From positions 21,464,720 to 21,528,719 of the forward strand of contig JAKSZT010054215.1 in the NCBI GenBank assembly GCA_026826555.1: 64,000 nt of DNA, written 5' to 3'. The notes under the pieces are model-generated. The model made no database searches. It saw nothing but the letters and a program-made list of their open reading frames with translations, and was not told where the DNA came from. Source of the stretch: Tolypeutes matacus. Taxonomy: Eukaryota > Chordata > Mammalia > Cingulata > Chlamyphoridae. Made by a program: the position numbers and the translations under genes. Shown here one piece after another: positions 1-11,812 of the stretch (position 1 is the stretch's first letter; the number at the start of each line of letters is the position of its first letter).

Positions 1-2467
1 TCAAAAAAGCTTTTAAGTAGCCAGAATAGTTAACAATAATGAAGGTCATGTGAAGAATGACCTAAGAATGTTTAACTTAGTAAAAATGCCCAGGATCTAT
101 CTTGCGGGAAGAGGGGAGAGGTGGCAAGACAGGGAGAGTCATTTTGTGTTCTGAGGCTGTGTAGTGCAGCCCTCAAACAAGGGGTGGAAGCTGCAGGAAG
201 ACAGATGCACCTCTTGAAGGGCAAGGAGTCCCACTCGCTAGCCCCGGTGGAGCTGGCCGTTGGAGCTGGCGTGACAGCATCGGCTGCTGCCTGCAAGAAA
301 CACGAGAAGGCACCAGGTGGCCCATGAAGTCCCTTCTCAGTTCTGAGATTTTGTGATTTTAGAAGACCTGCACAAGGGAAGCAAAAAAGTCAGTCTAAGA
401 GGTATTGTGTGACTTTGTATAGCGGCAACTTGTTTAAGACAAAACACAGGAATGAAAATTACAATTCCCCATCTACTTCACAGTGAAACAAAAGATTGTT
501 TGTAAATCAGAATGCTTTCTTACTTGCAGTTTCAAAACATAAAGAATGAAATAACCATTTAGCACTTGTTCAAGAAGTGTCTGGGATATTGCACAAACGC
601 TAAATGGAAACAACAGAAAAGCAAAATCACCAGCTGGGAAGAGAGAGCCACACCAAACCTCGTCCAGAAAAAAGGCGCAACAAGAATGGGGCTGTCTCAT
701 TAGAAACAGAAAGAAGCCACAAGATCCAATGCCACAAACCTGGAAAAGCTGCAGACTTCAGCCACAGCGCAGCGGACCCCGAGACTAACAAGAAAAACAG
801 CATGTGTGGAGCAGTTCGTGGCAGAAAATCACAAAGCAGTGCCTGCTTTGCCCCCATGGCTCTTCCTCACTCCCCTTCTAGCATCTTTGACTGGTTTTCA
901 TCTCTCATTTATCTATCAGGTATCCGTAAACCCCAGGCGAAACCCTCATGCTCACTGGATTCACATTTAAAAGGAGACAACCCTGTTAAATCTACTGACC
1001 TCATGTTGAACAGAATCACTGCTTCTATAGCTTTACTTCCTTAAAATGAGATTTTATCAGATTTAACATTTCAGCTGAGTCTCATTATCCAGCAAAGCTA
1101 TTTTATTAGGAAGACAATCAATCAACAACTCATTAACCAGATAGTAACTCAAAAATTGTATTTCCTAGCTTATTTGAATTTTGTGTGTTTTACATCATGC
1201 ATTTTATAAAAAGCTGGATAGACATTCTTTTTTTCCTTCATTTTCCTCATAAACAGACATACATGAGATACAAAAGGATTTTATCTGAGTCCTAACATTG
1301 TTTTTAAAAATATGAAACTATAAAAATCAAGTCAGGTTTTCTACCTCTTTTCAAATCACAAGATAATCTCAATTACGATGTGGGTAGGTACTACTTCAAA
1401 GGAGATCTATCACTTAGTAATACCATAACTGAAATTACAAATGTTGCATTATTTCCAAAAGAATGCTCTGGGAGAAAAAAGAAAACAAGAATGATCACGT
1501 ATTCTTTTTTAGACAGCTGCAGGATGCTAGATTGTGTTAGACTGCTTTTCTGAAAGACTCCCTAAAACAGGTTTTAAAATATTTATTCCTTTCACAGATA
1601 TTTAATATTTTATGAAGTTTGATTATTTTTGAATTGCCATAATATGGCCTTAACATAATACAAGCTGAAGGAAACTCCAAAATGACACAAAACAAAATTC
1701 CTTTTGTTTCTATTTACAACCCCCCCCCCCCGGCACACCCTTTTCTCATATCAGTGACAAACAAATACATGCTGAATAACTGAATATTCTGGGTAATATT
1801 TGGGCTTGACCAATCCTGTCCTGGAAGTGTCTAGCAACTGGGAAACTTCCTCCAGCTTCCTGATTCCAGATGGTGCCTAGAGTCAGCAGGTGTGCTTGGC
1901 GAGGGCTCTGGCCCCATGTGGTAGCACTACACAATCCCATTTCTCCCCAGATAGTTATCCTTCTTTGAAACAGAGAGAGTTCCATCCAAAAGTAGCAGAA
2001 GGGATCCAGCGTGGTACCAACCCAAGTGGCCGCCATGGAGCCACACAAAGAGTGGACTATCAGTACATGGTTTTCATTTTAGGGACCTTTTCCCCAACTG
2101 ATGGCATTTTTTTAAGGGCCTGCATCACATCCTTACTCTACGTTTAAAGTTCTTCTAGCGATAATTTTATTCTGTTTATTTACGAACCTCTACTCAAAGC
2201 TATTTCTATAATTTCCAATTAATGTTTAATTTTGAGGCAAAGCACTTTGTACTTGGTTTCGACAGGGAACAGTGTCTGACAGAGTTTACAGACTTGCCTT
2301 TCCTTGAGCCAAATGTGTACCCCCTTGTAGCCACAAATGTCAAACTTTCCCGTTTCCAATTTAAATCTCTTCAACTCCATCCCCTGAGTCACATTTTGTC
2401 TCTTTTACAAAGCTGCTTCTGTTTTTCAGGTACATCCACAAGGAGCATGTTACTTTTCTAAGGGTGA
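1..2467. other. Unique noncoding DNA, no gene recognised
   Basis: I see no repeat family and no convincing exon. A 146-codon frame at 604-1044 on the + strand has low-complexity charged composition and no domain, so I treat it as chance. The stretch 1080-1660 is AT-rich and non-repetitive. A run of C lies near 1720-1732. Confidence 0.6.
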
Positions 2468-2490
2468 TTTTTTTTTTTTTTTTTTTTTTT
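2468..2490. repeat. Poly-T homopolymer (23 T)
   Basis: An uninterrupted T run. It could be the A-tail of a retroposon on the minus strand, but the flanks do not resemble a known SINE or a processed gene. Confidence 0.9.
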
Positions 2491-2895
2491 ATTACTAATT
2501 AATACCAAATGAGAAGCTGTGGAAAGACAGGAGCCGATGATTCATCTACAGCACAGCAAAGCTCACAAACAGAAGCATTCCACAGAAGTGCCCAGGGAAC
2601 ACCGCTGGGGACAAGGTGTCGGAGGCACTAGAGCCAACTCCTTCCAGGACCTGAACCTGGTCTTTTCTACGCCCCTCCTCCCAGAATCCTGAGGATACAG
2701 GAAGCACATCAGCCACCCTTCAAGTGGGTGTTAACAGCGATGTATCCTGACTTCTGTGATTTCTGCATTTCCCAAACAGGATTGGTACTGGCTCCCTGCA
2801 AGAGTCTAGGCTGGAAGACGTGCTAAGAAGCCACAGGCCCAGCATGGAGTTTCTTCCTGGAGTGCAGATTTTACTAGGAGACTTGATGGGGCAGT
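2491..2895. other. Unique noncoding DNA
   Basis: Nothing recognisable as a gene or repeat between the poly-T run and the MER20/LTR composite. Confidence 0.5.
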
Positions 2896-3530
2896 ACAGA
2901 GGTTCTCACAATGTAGACCCCAGGCTAGCAGCAACAGCACTGCTGGGGATTGAATCATGTTTCCCACAAAAGGCATGTTCAGGTCCCAATCCCTGGACCT
3001 GTGGGTGCAAAAAGACCTTTGAAGATGTTATGAGTTAATTATGCCCAACTGAATGAGGGCAGGTCTTAATCCAATATGGCTGAATTCCCTATAAGCAGAG
3101 AAAAGTAGACACAGAAAGAAAAGAGACAGGGGAAGCAAGAAGCTGGAGGTCAACAGAACCCAAAAGAGAAGGGAGAAGGCGCCTCCATGTGCATTGCCAT
3201 GTGACAGAAAAGCCAAGGACCAAGGACCACTGGCAGCCAGCCACCAAATGCCACAGTATTCGGGGAGAAAGCATCATCTTGCTAACGCCTTGATTTTGGA
3301 CTTCTAGCCTTAAAACTGTGAGTCAATAAATTCCTGTGTTAAGCCAACCACTGTGTGGTGTTTGTTTTAGCAGACAGGAAGCTAACACAAGCATCATCTG
3401 GGAACATGGCAGAAACGTAAATTCTAAGACCTCAGCCCAGGCCTGCAAAATCAAACTCTGGGAGTGGGGCCCAGGAATCTGTGTTTACAAGTCCACAGGT
3501 GATTCTAAAGTATGACAAAGTTTGAAAAAC
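2896..3530 (+). mobile_element. MER20-like hAT MITE, split by a solo LTR
   Basis: The left piece (about 2896-2939) and right piece (about 3390-3530) together read like the mammal-wide non-autonomous hAT-Charlie element MER20. The left part has 'ggttctcacaatgtagacc' followed by an agcagcaacagca string. The right part begins agcatcatctgggaac and ends in caaagtttgaaaaac, matching the expected inverted terminal region. A roughly 450-bp LTR sits exactly between the two halves. MER20 is therefore older than the LTR. The family name comes from memory of the consensus. Confidence 0.65.
2940..3389 (+). mobile_element. Solo LTR, MaLR-like, xenarthran family (copy 1)
   Basis: A segment of about 450 bp with ERVL-MaLR LTR features. 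It begins tgctggggattgaatcatg. It contains the A/G-rich 'gaagctggaggtcaacag' block. It has a late 'cttgattttggacttctag' block and a polyadenylation signal (gtcaataaattcc) near 3325, and ends gctaaca. No internal retroviral region is present, so it is a solo LTR with no protein. It shares strings with the copies at 57608-58075 (+) and 31795-32062 (-), for example the cagcagccag-type block and the agaaagca block. I could not fix its 5-bp target duplication. Confidence 0.7.
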
Positions 3531-3539
3531 AATGTTATT

Positions 3540-3558
3540 AAAAAAAAAATTTTTTTTT
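3540..3558. repeat. A10T9 tract
   Basis: Ten A followed by nine T form a perfect self-complementary tract just downstream of the MER20 end. A similar A9T8 tract occurs at 27732-27748. Confidence 0.9.
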
Positions 3559-3944
3559 AAAACAAGGATGAAAAATGGAGCAAAATGCACAATTTGCAAA
3601 ACTTTTTAAGATTGCACACTTGTAACTGGGCTGCTTTGGACTCTTCCGCAGGGGCACTGTTCCCTCCCTTTCTCAGGGCAATGTTGTAATGGAAATGGGA
3701 GAAGAGCCGTCAGGGTTTCTAAACGCAGATGACCCCAGGTCTGTATCTCCAACCCTAATTCCTCTCCTCCCCAGCATCCCAGCCCGGAATATTTTGTTCC
3801 CTCTGAGCAGTCCTGCTGGGAAGGGCAACTGGTATACAAAACACCCAAGCAAAGCCTAAAACTGGACTCATCTCATTCCTCCTGTTCTAAAGCCATACTG
3901 CTTCTCAATAATTCTTATCAAGAATCACTCTGCTCTGGAAAACC

Positions 3945-4075
3945 TTATACCAAAACATTATAGAGGTTACCTTGGGGTGGTGGAAGTAGCAGATATTTTC
4001 CCTTTTATATAATTCTCTATAACGTCTGAGTAATTTTAATTTTTTTTCCAAAATTGTACTTTTAAAATAAAATTG
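3945..4075 (+). mobile_element. Possible L1 3' end remnant
   Basis: The text 'ggttaccttggggtggtgg' followed by a T-rich stretch and a terminal aaaataaaattg resembles the 3' untranslated end of old mammalian L1 copies. It is short and diverged, so a chance AT-rich stretch is not excluded. Confidence 0.35.
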
Positions 4076-7000
4076 TTTTTTGGGGAATTAGAATCACGTT
4101 GTGCTCTATCTCCCTGGTTGCCCAATGTAGAATTTTAAAACATAACAGATTCTTTTTATGAAATCTAATTTTCACCAAATCTCATGGGTTCCACCTTTTT
4201 TTATCCTGTAACGTATTTAATATTTACTTCCAAATATATATGAATGTTATATCGCCACCCCCCTTCTTTGAAGCTTCAACCTGCTGTGGCCATCGTGGCC
4301 CTTCCTGTCCTGACCCAGGAAGTCCCTTGGACTCTCCCTCATTCGTCCTGATCACCCTCAGTCTGGGGGCCTTCCCTTGAGCACTGCCCCCCACCCACCC
4401 CCTTACACAGCCTCCTCCTAACTCTAATCCCACAGACTAGTTCAAAATCCAGTCAATTAAATAACTATGAACACTTTACCCTATGTGTCCAGCACTATTC
4501 AAATTACCAGTGAGCCTTCTCCAGGCCACCCCCTCCCATACACACATACCAGTAAGCCCATCACCTGCCTACTTACATTTAGCGCCTGCTTTATCTTGGA
4601 CAAGAATCTGACAAATCACTGTGCTATGGCAACTCGCATATGTTCATATTGGCTGTGGGCCTCCACCCTATTTAGCAATAATATTTACCACCTGTGTACC
4701 AGAAATTTACACTCAGGAGCTACCACAACTTGTCCTTTACTTTCTCAAGCTCACCATGATACAGGAAACATCAAAAATGGTTAAAATGGCAAATTATGCT
4801 TTATATGTATGTTATCACAATAAAATCTAAACACATTAGAAAAAAAAAACTGACCCAGCCTGACAAAGAAGAGACAGAAGAATGGAGAAACACTAGAGAG
4901 AAAGAACAAAGAAGAGAATTGGGGGCTTGGGGGAGAAGGGAGAGAAAAGGGGATGGACCAGACCGACTGGCAAGATGGGAGAGCAGCGAGCACTCAGTTT
5001 CTACCAATTCACAATCCACTGCAGGAGCATCCCGCTTCTTTCCCTCCACCCCTATTCCAGGGTTCAGCACCAGGACTACGGATCTATAGGTGTATTTTTA
5101 AGAATCGTTTTAGAACACCTGAAAAAAATTCGCATTTGGCAAAAGAAAGGATTCCAGTCAAGGTTGTTAGTCACCAGATAATGATGCAGGAAAGTTACAA
5201 CATGCCCTGCAGAGGGCTTTTAAAATTAGACCCCAATCTTCTGTCTGGCTTGGGCGTGGCCTGAACCTCCTAACAGGGTCAGAGTCCTTTTCAGGCCTGA
5301 GGAGCCAGGGATTTACACTAACATGCCCAAGGAAGGAGGCAAGGTCACAGGTGAAATCCCCAAACCCCACAGGGAAAACAGCACCCTGGCCCCAGGGCCT
5401 ACCACCAGGTACCACCAGGAGCTAGGCGTGGAAGCGCTCTCAGGGGAAGAGCTGTCCTCATTCTCCCCTCTATTCCCCTTAGAGAAATGCACAATGCAAT
5501 CTAGCCACCGAAGATCTAAAATGCATGAGTCATACCAAATAGGTGATGATTTCAATTTCCTCCTTTACAGCACGAGAAACAAGAGTTTCAAAATCGTCTT
5601 TAAAATTTATCAAAAAACAGAAAGGTCGATGGCACATGCCAACAAGATAAATATTTAGCAGGAAAATGGGTGGATTGAGTCCAGAACTAAAAGACACCAC
5701 CCCATCACATGATGCATAATGCTGTTATTAATTACATTTAAACCCTCAAATTCTTTTTTTTTTCCTTCTTCAAATTCTTTTTAACCTTATAAAGGCTAAA
5801 AGAAAAACCACCTTCTTCCAAAGATAATCTAATACTCCTCCTCAATACTCAATACTAGAAAAAGCCTCACTTAGATAAGCAAATTGCATAAAAATAAATT
5901 ACTATACACAACACAGCTTTCTCACCACACAATTTGAAAGAATTACAGATACTCTTTTTTCACAACTTTGGCAGTGTGCAAACATTTTAAATCCATTCAC
6001 TTCCATCTTTTCCCCAAAGCAACATCTCCATTTAACAAAATCAACTGAATCCAATTAGATTTGGTCCTAAATAATAAACTTCACAACTCTGACATCTGGC
6101 TGAAATTCTTCATGAAAGGAGTGAAATAGGTCAACTATGTTAATAAATGAATTACTATCTCAAGAATCTTGAGGTAATATAAAACTATTGTGACTACGGA
6201 TGAATTGGCAGAGTTTTAAAATGCCATGTGAGTTCAAACCTCCTCCCCACCAAGAAGAATCTTACCACGTAGCAATAGTTTCTTAACGAGATGTCTCATT
6301 TAGGAGAATACACTAAACATTAAAAAATAAGTAAGCAGCTGGAAAATTCAAGGGCATAAGCAGTTCTGAAGGTATGCGGAAGTCTCGACTGCCTCCAGTG
6401 GAAAGTTTCCATTGACAGGTGACAAGGCGAAAGGAGAGCAATTTTCACTAGACGCCCAGGAAAGCTAACCTCTCAGCACCCAATGTCTGCTCCTCTCTGG
6501 AAAGGCCTCTCTCTCCTCCCCACTCACTTCAAATCCCAGGCAAGGATGGAACTTTCCATCTGGAGAGTTATCTCCTCAGGCCAGGTAAGGAATTAGACAG
6601 AGAGAGCTCCGTGTCAGGTAATATCAGTTGTCCAAGACTCCCCACCTTCGGTAAACCTTGAGAGGTGTAACCCGTCTTAAAGCGGCCCTTTTCAGGTTTC
6701 ATATTTTCCCCGGGGCAAAAGTTTCCTCTCCTGCTTTCACTCTGTGCAGTTACACAGCTGCAGTGGGGTTCTCAGAACAAAGGGTCTGCCTTGTTTCAAT
6801 CAAGACAAGCATACCGGGCTCCTCACACGTGCCAAACCATGATTCATCCTGTAGAATTCAGCCGCGTGACATTTAAGTTCTCCCCACCTTCTTAGAGCAA
6901 CGAAATAATGAACTCTCAAAATGCCAAAAATAAGGATTGACCTTTCTTCTAAGAGAGAGTCAATAATCCATTACATTGGTCTGTTCTCATGAAAAGCTTA

Positions 7001-7080
7001 AATTAAGCTGGAAAGAGAAAATAGGAGTTAAGTGGCCAATTAAACAAGGAAACAGGGTAAGAAATAAACACCGTTAAAAC
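4076..7080. other. Unique noncoding DNA
   Basis: No repeat family recognised. Short overlapping frames at 4796-5264 and 5323-5658 have no domains. The A+T-rich part 5640-6330 (homeobox-type TAAT cores, few CpG) looks non-repetitive and could hold conserved noncoding DNA, which one sequence alone cannot show. Confidence 0.5.
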
Positions 7081-7087
7081 AGTCTCT

Positions 7088-7408
7088 GGAAGCGGATGTG
7101 GCTCAAGCAGTTGGGTGCCTGCCTACCACACGGGAGGGCCCCGGTTTGGGTCCCGGTGCGGGTCCCGGTGCCTCCTAAAGATGAAGAGCTAGTCACCACA
7201 CCTACCACAAGCCAGCAGATGCTGCAGGCCACGGGGAGTAAATGTGGCTCAGGCCGTTGGGCACTCGCCTCCCACATAGGAGGTCTCAAGTTCAGTTCCT
7301 GGTGCCTCCTGGAGAAGGTGAGCAAGCAATGAGCAGACAGACAAGAGAACCATCTGGGGGGGGGCCCCCCGGGGGGGGGGGGGAGAAAAATAAAAAAAAA
7401 AAAAAAAA
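7088..7408 (+). mobile_element. Dimeric tRNA-Ala-derived SINE (DAS type)
   Basis: Two tRNA-like units lie in tandem, the first from about 7088 and the second from about 7234. Each has an A-box-like 'gtggctcaagcagttggg' or 'tgtggctcaggccgttggg' and a degenerate B box, then 'cctcct'. The second unit ends in a G-rich segment and a poly-A tail (7391-7409). A candidate 7-bp target duplication, agtctct, flanks it at 7081-7087 and 7409-7415. In the first unit a 12-bp string (gggtcccggtgc) at 7148-7159 is duplicated at 7160-7171, spoiling the B box. Likely a dead copy; frames crossing it are not genes. Confidence 0.9.
7356..7383. repeat. G9-C6-G13 homopolymer block
   Basis: Within the SINE tail, nine G, six C and thirteen G follow one another. 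Related SINEs have a short G-run before the A-tail here. The C interruption creates a self-complementary block that may be a base-calling or assembly error. Confidence 0.85.
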
Positions 7409-7415
7409 AGTCTCT

Positions 7416-7955
7416 CTACGAGTGATTGCAGAGGGGGAGAGGGAGGTAATTTCCTGTGTCAGGGTCTCTGGCCCATACTGGGTCTTTGTATGAATCAGAA
7501 ATGGGTGTCCCCTCCATGGGGCACATAGCTTGACCAGCAAACCACCCTGACCTGGCCCCTTCAGCAGGCACGCCTTGAACGCAGCAGCCCTGCCTCTGGA
7601 CTGAGTGCTCAATGCAGGGACAGCAAGGGGGCCGGGAAGGAGGGCTGAGATTTTCTGGCACAGAAGGAAAACAGAAACAGAGAGGGGCCACCTGCATAAA
7701 AAGGCTACTCATAACCCCAAGTGAGACGAAAACAAAAAACTGGACAAAGGGCAAACGGAATCGACACAACGATATACTATTAGCAAACACATGAAAAACT
7801 GGTCCATCTCCCTCATCACTGTAGTCAAATTAAGATATGCTCTAATACCTCTTGAATGAGCAAAAATCAATGTTACTCAGAGCTGTGGTGTCAATAACCA
7901 CGATGGTAGTTTACAGAGGACAACTGAACACTGGAAGACACACTCAGGTTTGCCT
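7416..7955. other. Unique noncoding DNA
   Basis: No repeat or exon recognised. A 124-codon minus-strand frame here overlaps the SINE tail and has no domain. Confidence 0.5.
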
Positions 7956-8166
7956 AGCGCTTCTCGGTGGGGGGTAATTTTACCCCCAAAAAATATATGG
8001 CAAAACCTGGAGAGGTTTTTGATTGTCACCAATGGGGGAGACACTACTGGCATCTTGTGGATAGAAGCCCAGGGATGCCACCAACGGTCCTACAATGCAC
8101 AGGGCAGACCCCAAAACGAATGGTGCAACCCTGAATGCTAATAGCTTCGAGAGTGAGGAAACCCTG
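7956..8166 (-). mobile_element. MER5A (hAT-Charlie MITE), reverse
   Basis: Close to the reverse complement of MER5A: 'ttctcggtggggggtaattt', then 'tgattgtcaccaatggggg', 'tactggcatcttgtgg' and 'tcctacaatgcacaggg', ending near gaaaccctgc. It is almost full length at about 210 bp. It is a non-autonomous DNA transposon with no coding capacity. A forward copy lies at 55780-56013. Confidence 0.85.
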
Positions 8167-9405
8167 CTGTAGCATCCGAGTCAGCACAGCCTCGTTCCTG
8201 CAACCTTCTATTTCAAAATAAAGTTCCCGAACACAAACACACTGACACACACAGCCAAAGCTCAGCCACCCTACTAAATATTCCACTTTTAATCCAGAGG
8301 AAATCTCATAATCCTCAAGCTTCCACACCATGTAAACCCACACCAGGGCCAAAAGGCCTTTAACACAGGCTCCATTTAGAGCCCGGAGACCAGCTAAGCC
8401 CATCAGCACACGTATCCTCCTTGGTGCCTGCCTCAGACCGTGCACTTCCCACCCCCCCATGGGCCCATGGCAAAATGCAAATATAGGGCCTGTTCACAAA
8501 TTAAGAATTTCAAGGCAATGAGAGCAGAGCATGGGTCCTTCTGAGTGGCAGGCCCTGTGTGACTGCCCAGTCGCATGCTCATGAAACAGCCTCTGAGCCC
8601 TCTCCCCGCCCTTCTCCAGCATCCCCTCCCCTCTCTTTCCCATCCTCTGCACCAAGCCTACTGGGACACTCTTCATCTTTATCCTTTTCCAAGTTGCTCC
8701 CACCATTCTTCTATCACTACTGAAGCATGACTCTGCATAGAGAGGGCCCTTCATGAATGCCAGGGATTCTCCCACACTTCACTGTCCACAGGGCCAGGGT
8801 TAAATCTTATGCTGGAACTTTCCATGGCAACTTCCAAATCTCTGCTCCTTCACTTATGATGAGCTAGCTCTTCTTTCTTCAGCTCTTGCCATCCAACCAG
8901 GCTATGTCCCCTCCTCCTTACTATAGTTAATAATTACCTACAGACCATTTGGCCAGTCACTCAGCAACTGCCGTACCCCATCCTCTACTCAAAGACAACA
9001 TGGGAGCCTGGGCTCTTTACTGGCCCAAATCTGCATTATCTCAAATGATGTCAAGGTCGGAGAGCTTCATGTTATAAATGAGCTCCTGAGCTCTGAGCAG
9101 ATCCACCCACATTCTACCTCAGCCAACCACAGCCATGTGGGACTTCACCTCCAGTCAGAACTACTCTGTCAGTGAAAACCTCAGCTCCAGTGTCCCTGTC
9201 TTCCCAGGTTCTCCAGGCCGCCTTTCTGAAGATCAATACAAAAGCCACTTGATAAAAGCTAAGGATAACTCAACATCTACCAAAAGTCTGGTACTGACCA
9301 TGCATTTATATGATATACTTTTATACATTGCCTCTTTTAGTCCTGACTAAACCTGAGAAAGGTGCTGCCACATCCATCAGCAGGGATTGGTTAAATCTGT
9401 TACAA
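8167..9405. other. Unique, pyrimidine-rich noncoding DNA
   Basis: 8450-9240 is C/T-rich and carries no clear gene. Parts vaguely recall L2-type text, but not enough to call. Confidence 0.45.
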
Positions 9406-9409
9406 TAAT

Positions 9410-9530
9410 TATTACTATTAAAATTGTCATCTTAGCCAATACCTGGTAAAGTGCTAATACTTTATCAGCTGTATCTCATTTAAGCCTTACAAGGTGGTAG
9501 ATTTTAAAAGTGAGGAAATGCCCAAGACAT
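9410..9530 (-). mobile_element. MIR fragment, reverse
   Basis: A 'gctaatactttatcagctg' then 'tctcatttaagccttacaa' then 'gtgaggaaatgcccaag' order matches the reverse strand of MIR, where size-class words are followed by the gaggaaactg block. Diverged. Confidence 0.5.
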
Positions 9531-9693
9531 ATTATTCACAGTAAAAACAGAAGTTCTATTAGAATAGAGAATTCGATTCCAGATTTAATTCTTTAAGATG
9601 ATGCATGATGCTGCTTATTTATTTACTGTGTTCAACTCCAAATCTGCCCTTTCCTTCTCTCCTCTCTGATACTTAGGCTGGGACTCCACAAAC

Positions 9694-9716
9694 CCCCCCC
9701 CACACACACACACACT
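9694..9716. repeat. C-run plus (CA)n microsatellite
   Basis: A C9 run followed by a short CA repeat. Confidence 0.85.
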
Positions 9717-9873
9717 CCCTTTCTAGCTGGCTTCCTTCTAGGGCCTGCCAAGCATTTAAAGTAATGCATATTTGTTTGGGGGGAAAAAAAAAGAAATGCA
9801 GAAAAATATCGAATTTTTTCAAAGTATACAGTGAAAAACTCCTAATTTGAGTTCTTACAGATAGATTATGGGT

Positions 9874-10234
9874 CAAGAATATTTTTGTCTAGATTACTTG
9901 ACAATAAAGTCAATTTACATTCTGGTAAGAGCTATATAGATCAGGCTCAGTCGAGACAGCTGTATCTAATGAGCCTGCTTCCAGGCAGCTGTGTTCATGC
10001 ATCTGCTTCCTTGCAAACCTCCCAAACGGGGGAAGCTTATGAAACCCTCACAGAACCCCCAAGAGTGGAGCATGGCTAACGCTTACTGTGTGGGATGGAG
10101 GGAATGGAGGGAGAGGAGCTGGGCTAGTTGTACGGTTGGGGGTGGAGGTCGTGGCAAGGCCCTGGGACTTGACTTTTCCACTCTAAGCGTGTGGCATGAC
10201 TGGAGGTAGGAGCTGCTTAGCCATCGCTGGTGTG
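9874..10234 (+). repeat. Left arm of a long inverted repeat
   Basis: This arm matches the reverse complement of 10290-10654. By eye, the inner part (about 9953-10234) differs from its partner at five positions over about 282 bp, roughly 98% identity. The outer part (about 9874-9950) is clearly more diverged, with indels, although its first 40 bases match well again. Mirror-image 72-codon frames (9991-10209 on + and 10315-10533 on -) arise only from the symmetry and show no domain. Confidence 0.95.
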
Positions 10235-10244
10235 NNNNNNNNNN
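10235..10244. other. Assembly gap (10 N)
   Basis: Ten N lie in the spacer of the inverted repeat. The true size of the centre is unknown. Confidence 1.
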
Positions 10245-10289
10245 TCCACCTCCTTATGCTCCAGTCCTCGTCCAGGCCCCATCCTGTCG
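10245..10289. other. Inverted-repeat spacer
   Basis: 45 resolved bases lie between the gap and the right arm. They do not match the left arm. Confidence 0.85.
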
Positions 10290-10654
10290 CACACCAGCGA
10301 TGGCTAAGCAGCTCCTACCTCCAGTCATGCCACACGCTTAGAGTGGAAAAGTCAAGTCCCAGGGCCTTGCCACGACCTCCACCCCCACCCGCACAACTAG
10401 CCCAGCTCCTCTCCCTCCATTCCCTCCATCCCACACAGTAAGCGTTAGCCATGCTCCACTCTTGGGGGTTCTGTGAGGGTTTCATAAGCCTCCCCCATTT
10501 GGGAGGTTTGCAAGGAAGCAGATGCATGAACACAGCTGCCTGGAAGCAGGCTCATTAGATACAGCTGTCTTCACTCAGACTGATGGGTATGGTTCTTAGG
10601 AGAACATAAACTGACTTTATTTATTGTCAAGTAATGTAGACAAAAATATTCTTG
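10290..10654 (-). repeat. Right arm of a long inverted repeat
   Basis: The reverse complement of 9874-10234. It starts at cacaccagcgatgg, directly mirroring the last bases before the gap, and ends at aatattcttg. The distal 75 bp contain substitutions and indels relative to the left arm. Confidence 0.95.
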
Positions 10655-10655
10655 C

Positions 10656-11600
10656 CTCCAAATCTGTTCTTAACCACCACAGTTCTTCCAATGTCATCAA
10701 AACAAAGTTTTAGTTCATTATGTACTATGTCCCCAAAAATATATTACTGTGGGTCCTGAGAAAAATGCAACTGAAGGTCTCTTGCGAAGTGGTGGGAGAG
10801 AATGAGGAATCCTACCATGCCACTCCAGCGTCTTCTGCCTAGCCCTAAGAAATGTGAAACAGTTATAAAAAGATTACCAAAAACTGTATCTAGGTTTTCA
10901 AACAGAATAAATTGAATATACACTGTTAAATGGCCAAATATATCAACTGGAAGTAGATAAGTATGCTTTAGGAGCAAAATCATGTCACCTGAGGGGCAGC
11001 ACACTCAAGAGAATGTTCCAAGCCCCCTGTGCAAGCAGCTGGTGTGACCCACACAAGATGCCTGCTATGGTGCTGTCCATCAGCCACCCAGAGCCCAAGG
11101 AGGGTAAAGGAGGGGAGGGGTGAAGGTACTTATTTCCCACATTTAATAATTATCTCGGTATAATGGCTGGTTTGTCAGGCCAGGGCAGTATCAGGATATT
11201 AGATACGCATTGGCTGAGCTCTCAGCTCAAAGCCCTTCTCCCCCCCCAAAACCCTATCCCCACTCCCAACCCCAGCACCCTGCAGACCTACCCAGAGCAC
11301 ACAGGGATGGGCAGTTTGCAAGTGGCCACGCCTGTCATTTACTTCCCTGCGGAAAATTCTTTCTGAAAGTGGAGGCCCCCCCACCCAAATTAGACCATGT
11401 GAGAGGGCTCTAGGAAAGACTTCTCTGTGAATACAGACAGACATCCTGAATACAGGATGGCGGGAGGGAGGGTGGGTGCTCTTGTGAGGTAGAATGGAGG
11501 GGGTATGTGGGTGAAGAGGACCTAGGCCTTAAACTCTAAAATGGGAATCACATTTGAACTGAAAATTGAAGTAGCAGCCACAAAATCACATTTTGGAGAT
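10656..11600. other. Unique noncoding DNA
   Basis: No gene or repeat recognised. 11455-11510 is G-rich. Confidence 0.5.
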
Positions 11601-11604
11601 GAAA

Positions 11605-11812
11605 AGTGAAAATTAGCTAAAGGGGCTAGGGAGGCATGGGCAAAGAGTACTTAATGCACATCGGGATTTACTGTGGAGCGGTGGGAATGTTTTGGAACTA
11701 GATGAGGTGGTGGTTTCACAACACTGTGAATGTACTAAATGCCACTCAACTGCTTGCTCGACAATGGTTCGTTTTATGTTGTGTGAATTTCACCCCAATA
11801 AATTATTAAAAG
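11605..11812 (+). mobile_element. L1 3' end fragment
   Basis: 'gggaatgttttggaacta', then 'gtggtttcacaacactgtg', 'aatgtactaaatgccactc' and a terminal ccccaataaattatt follow the order of the 3' untranslated end of old L1 elements. 5'-truncated, no coding sequence. Confidence 0.75.

Noticed and set aside
604..1044. 146-codon + strand frame
   Set aside because: No domain, no splice or start context, overlapped by a reverse frame. Length fits chance.
9991..10533. Pair of nearly identical 72-codon frames on opposite strands
   Set aside because: They arise from the inverted repeat. No domain, and no evidence that either arm is coding.
11069..11090. REST/NRSF-like motif (gctgtccatcagcc)
   Set aside because: Only the left half matches. 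The right half of the motif is absent.
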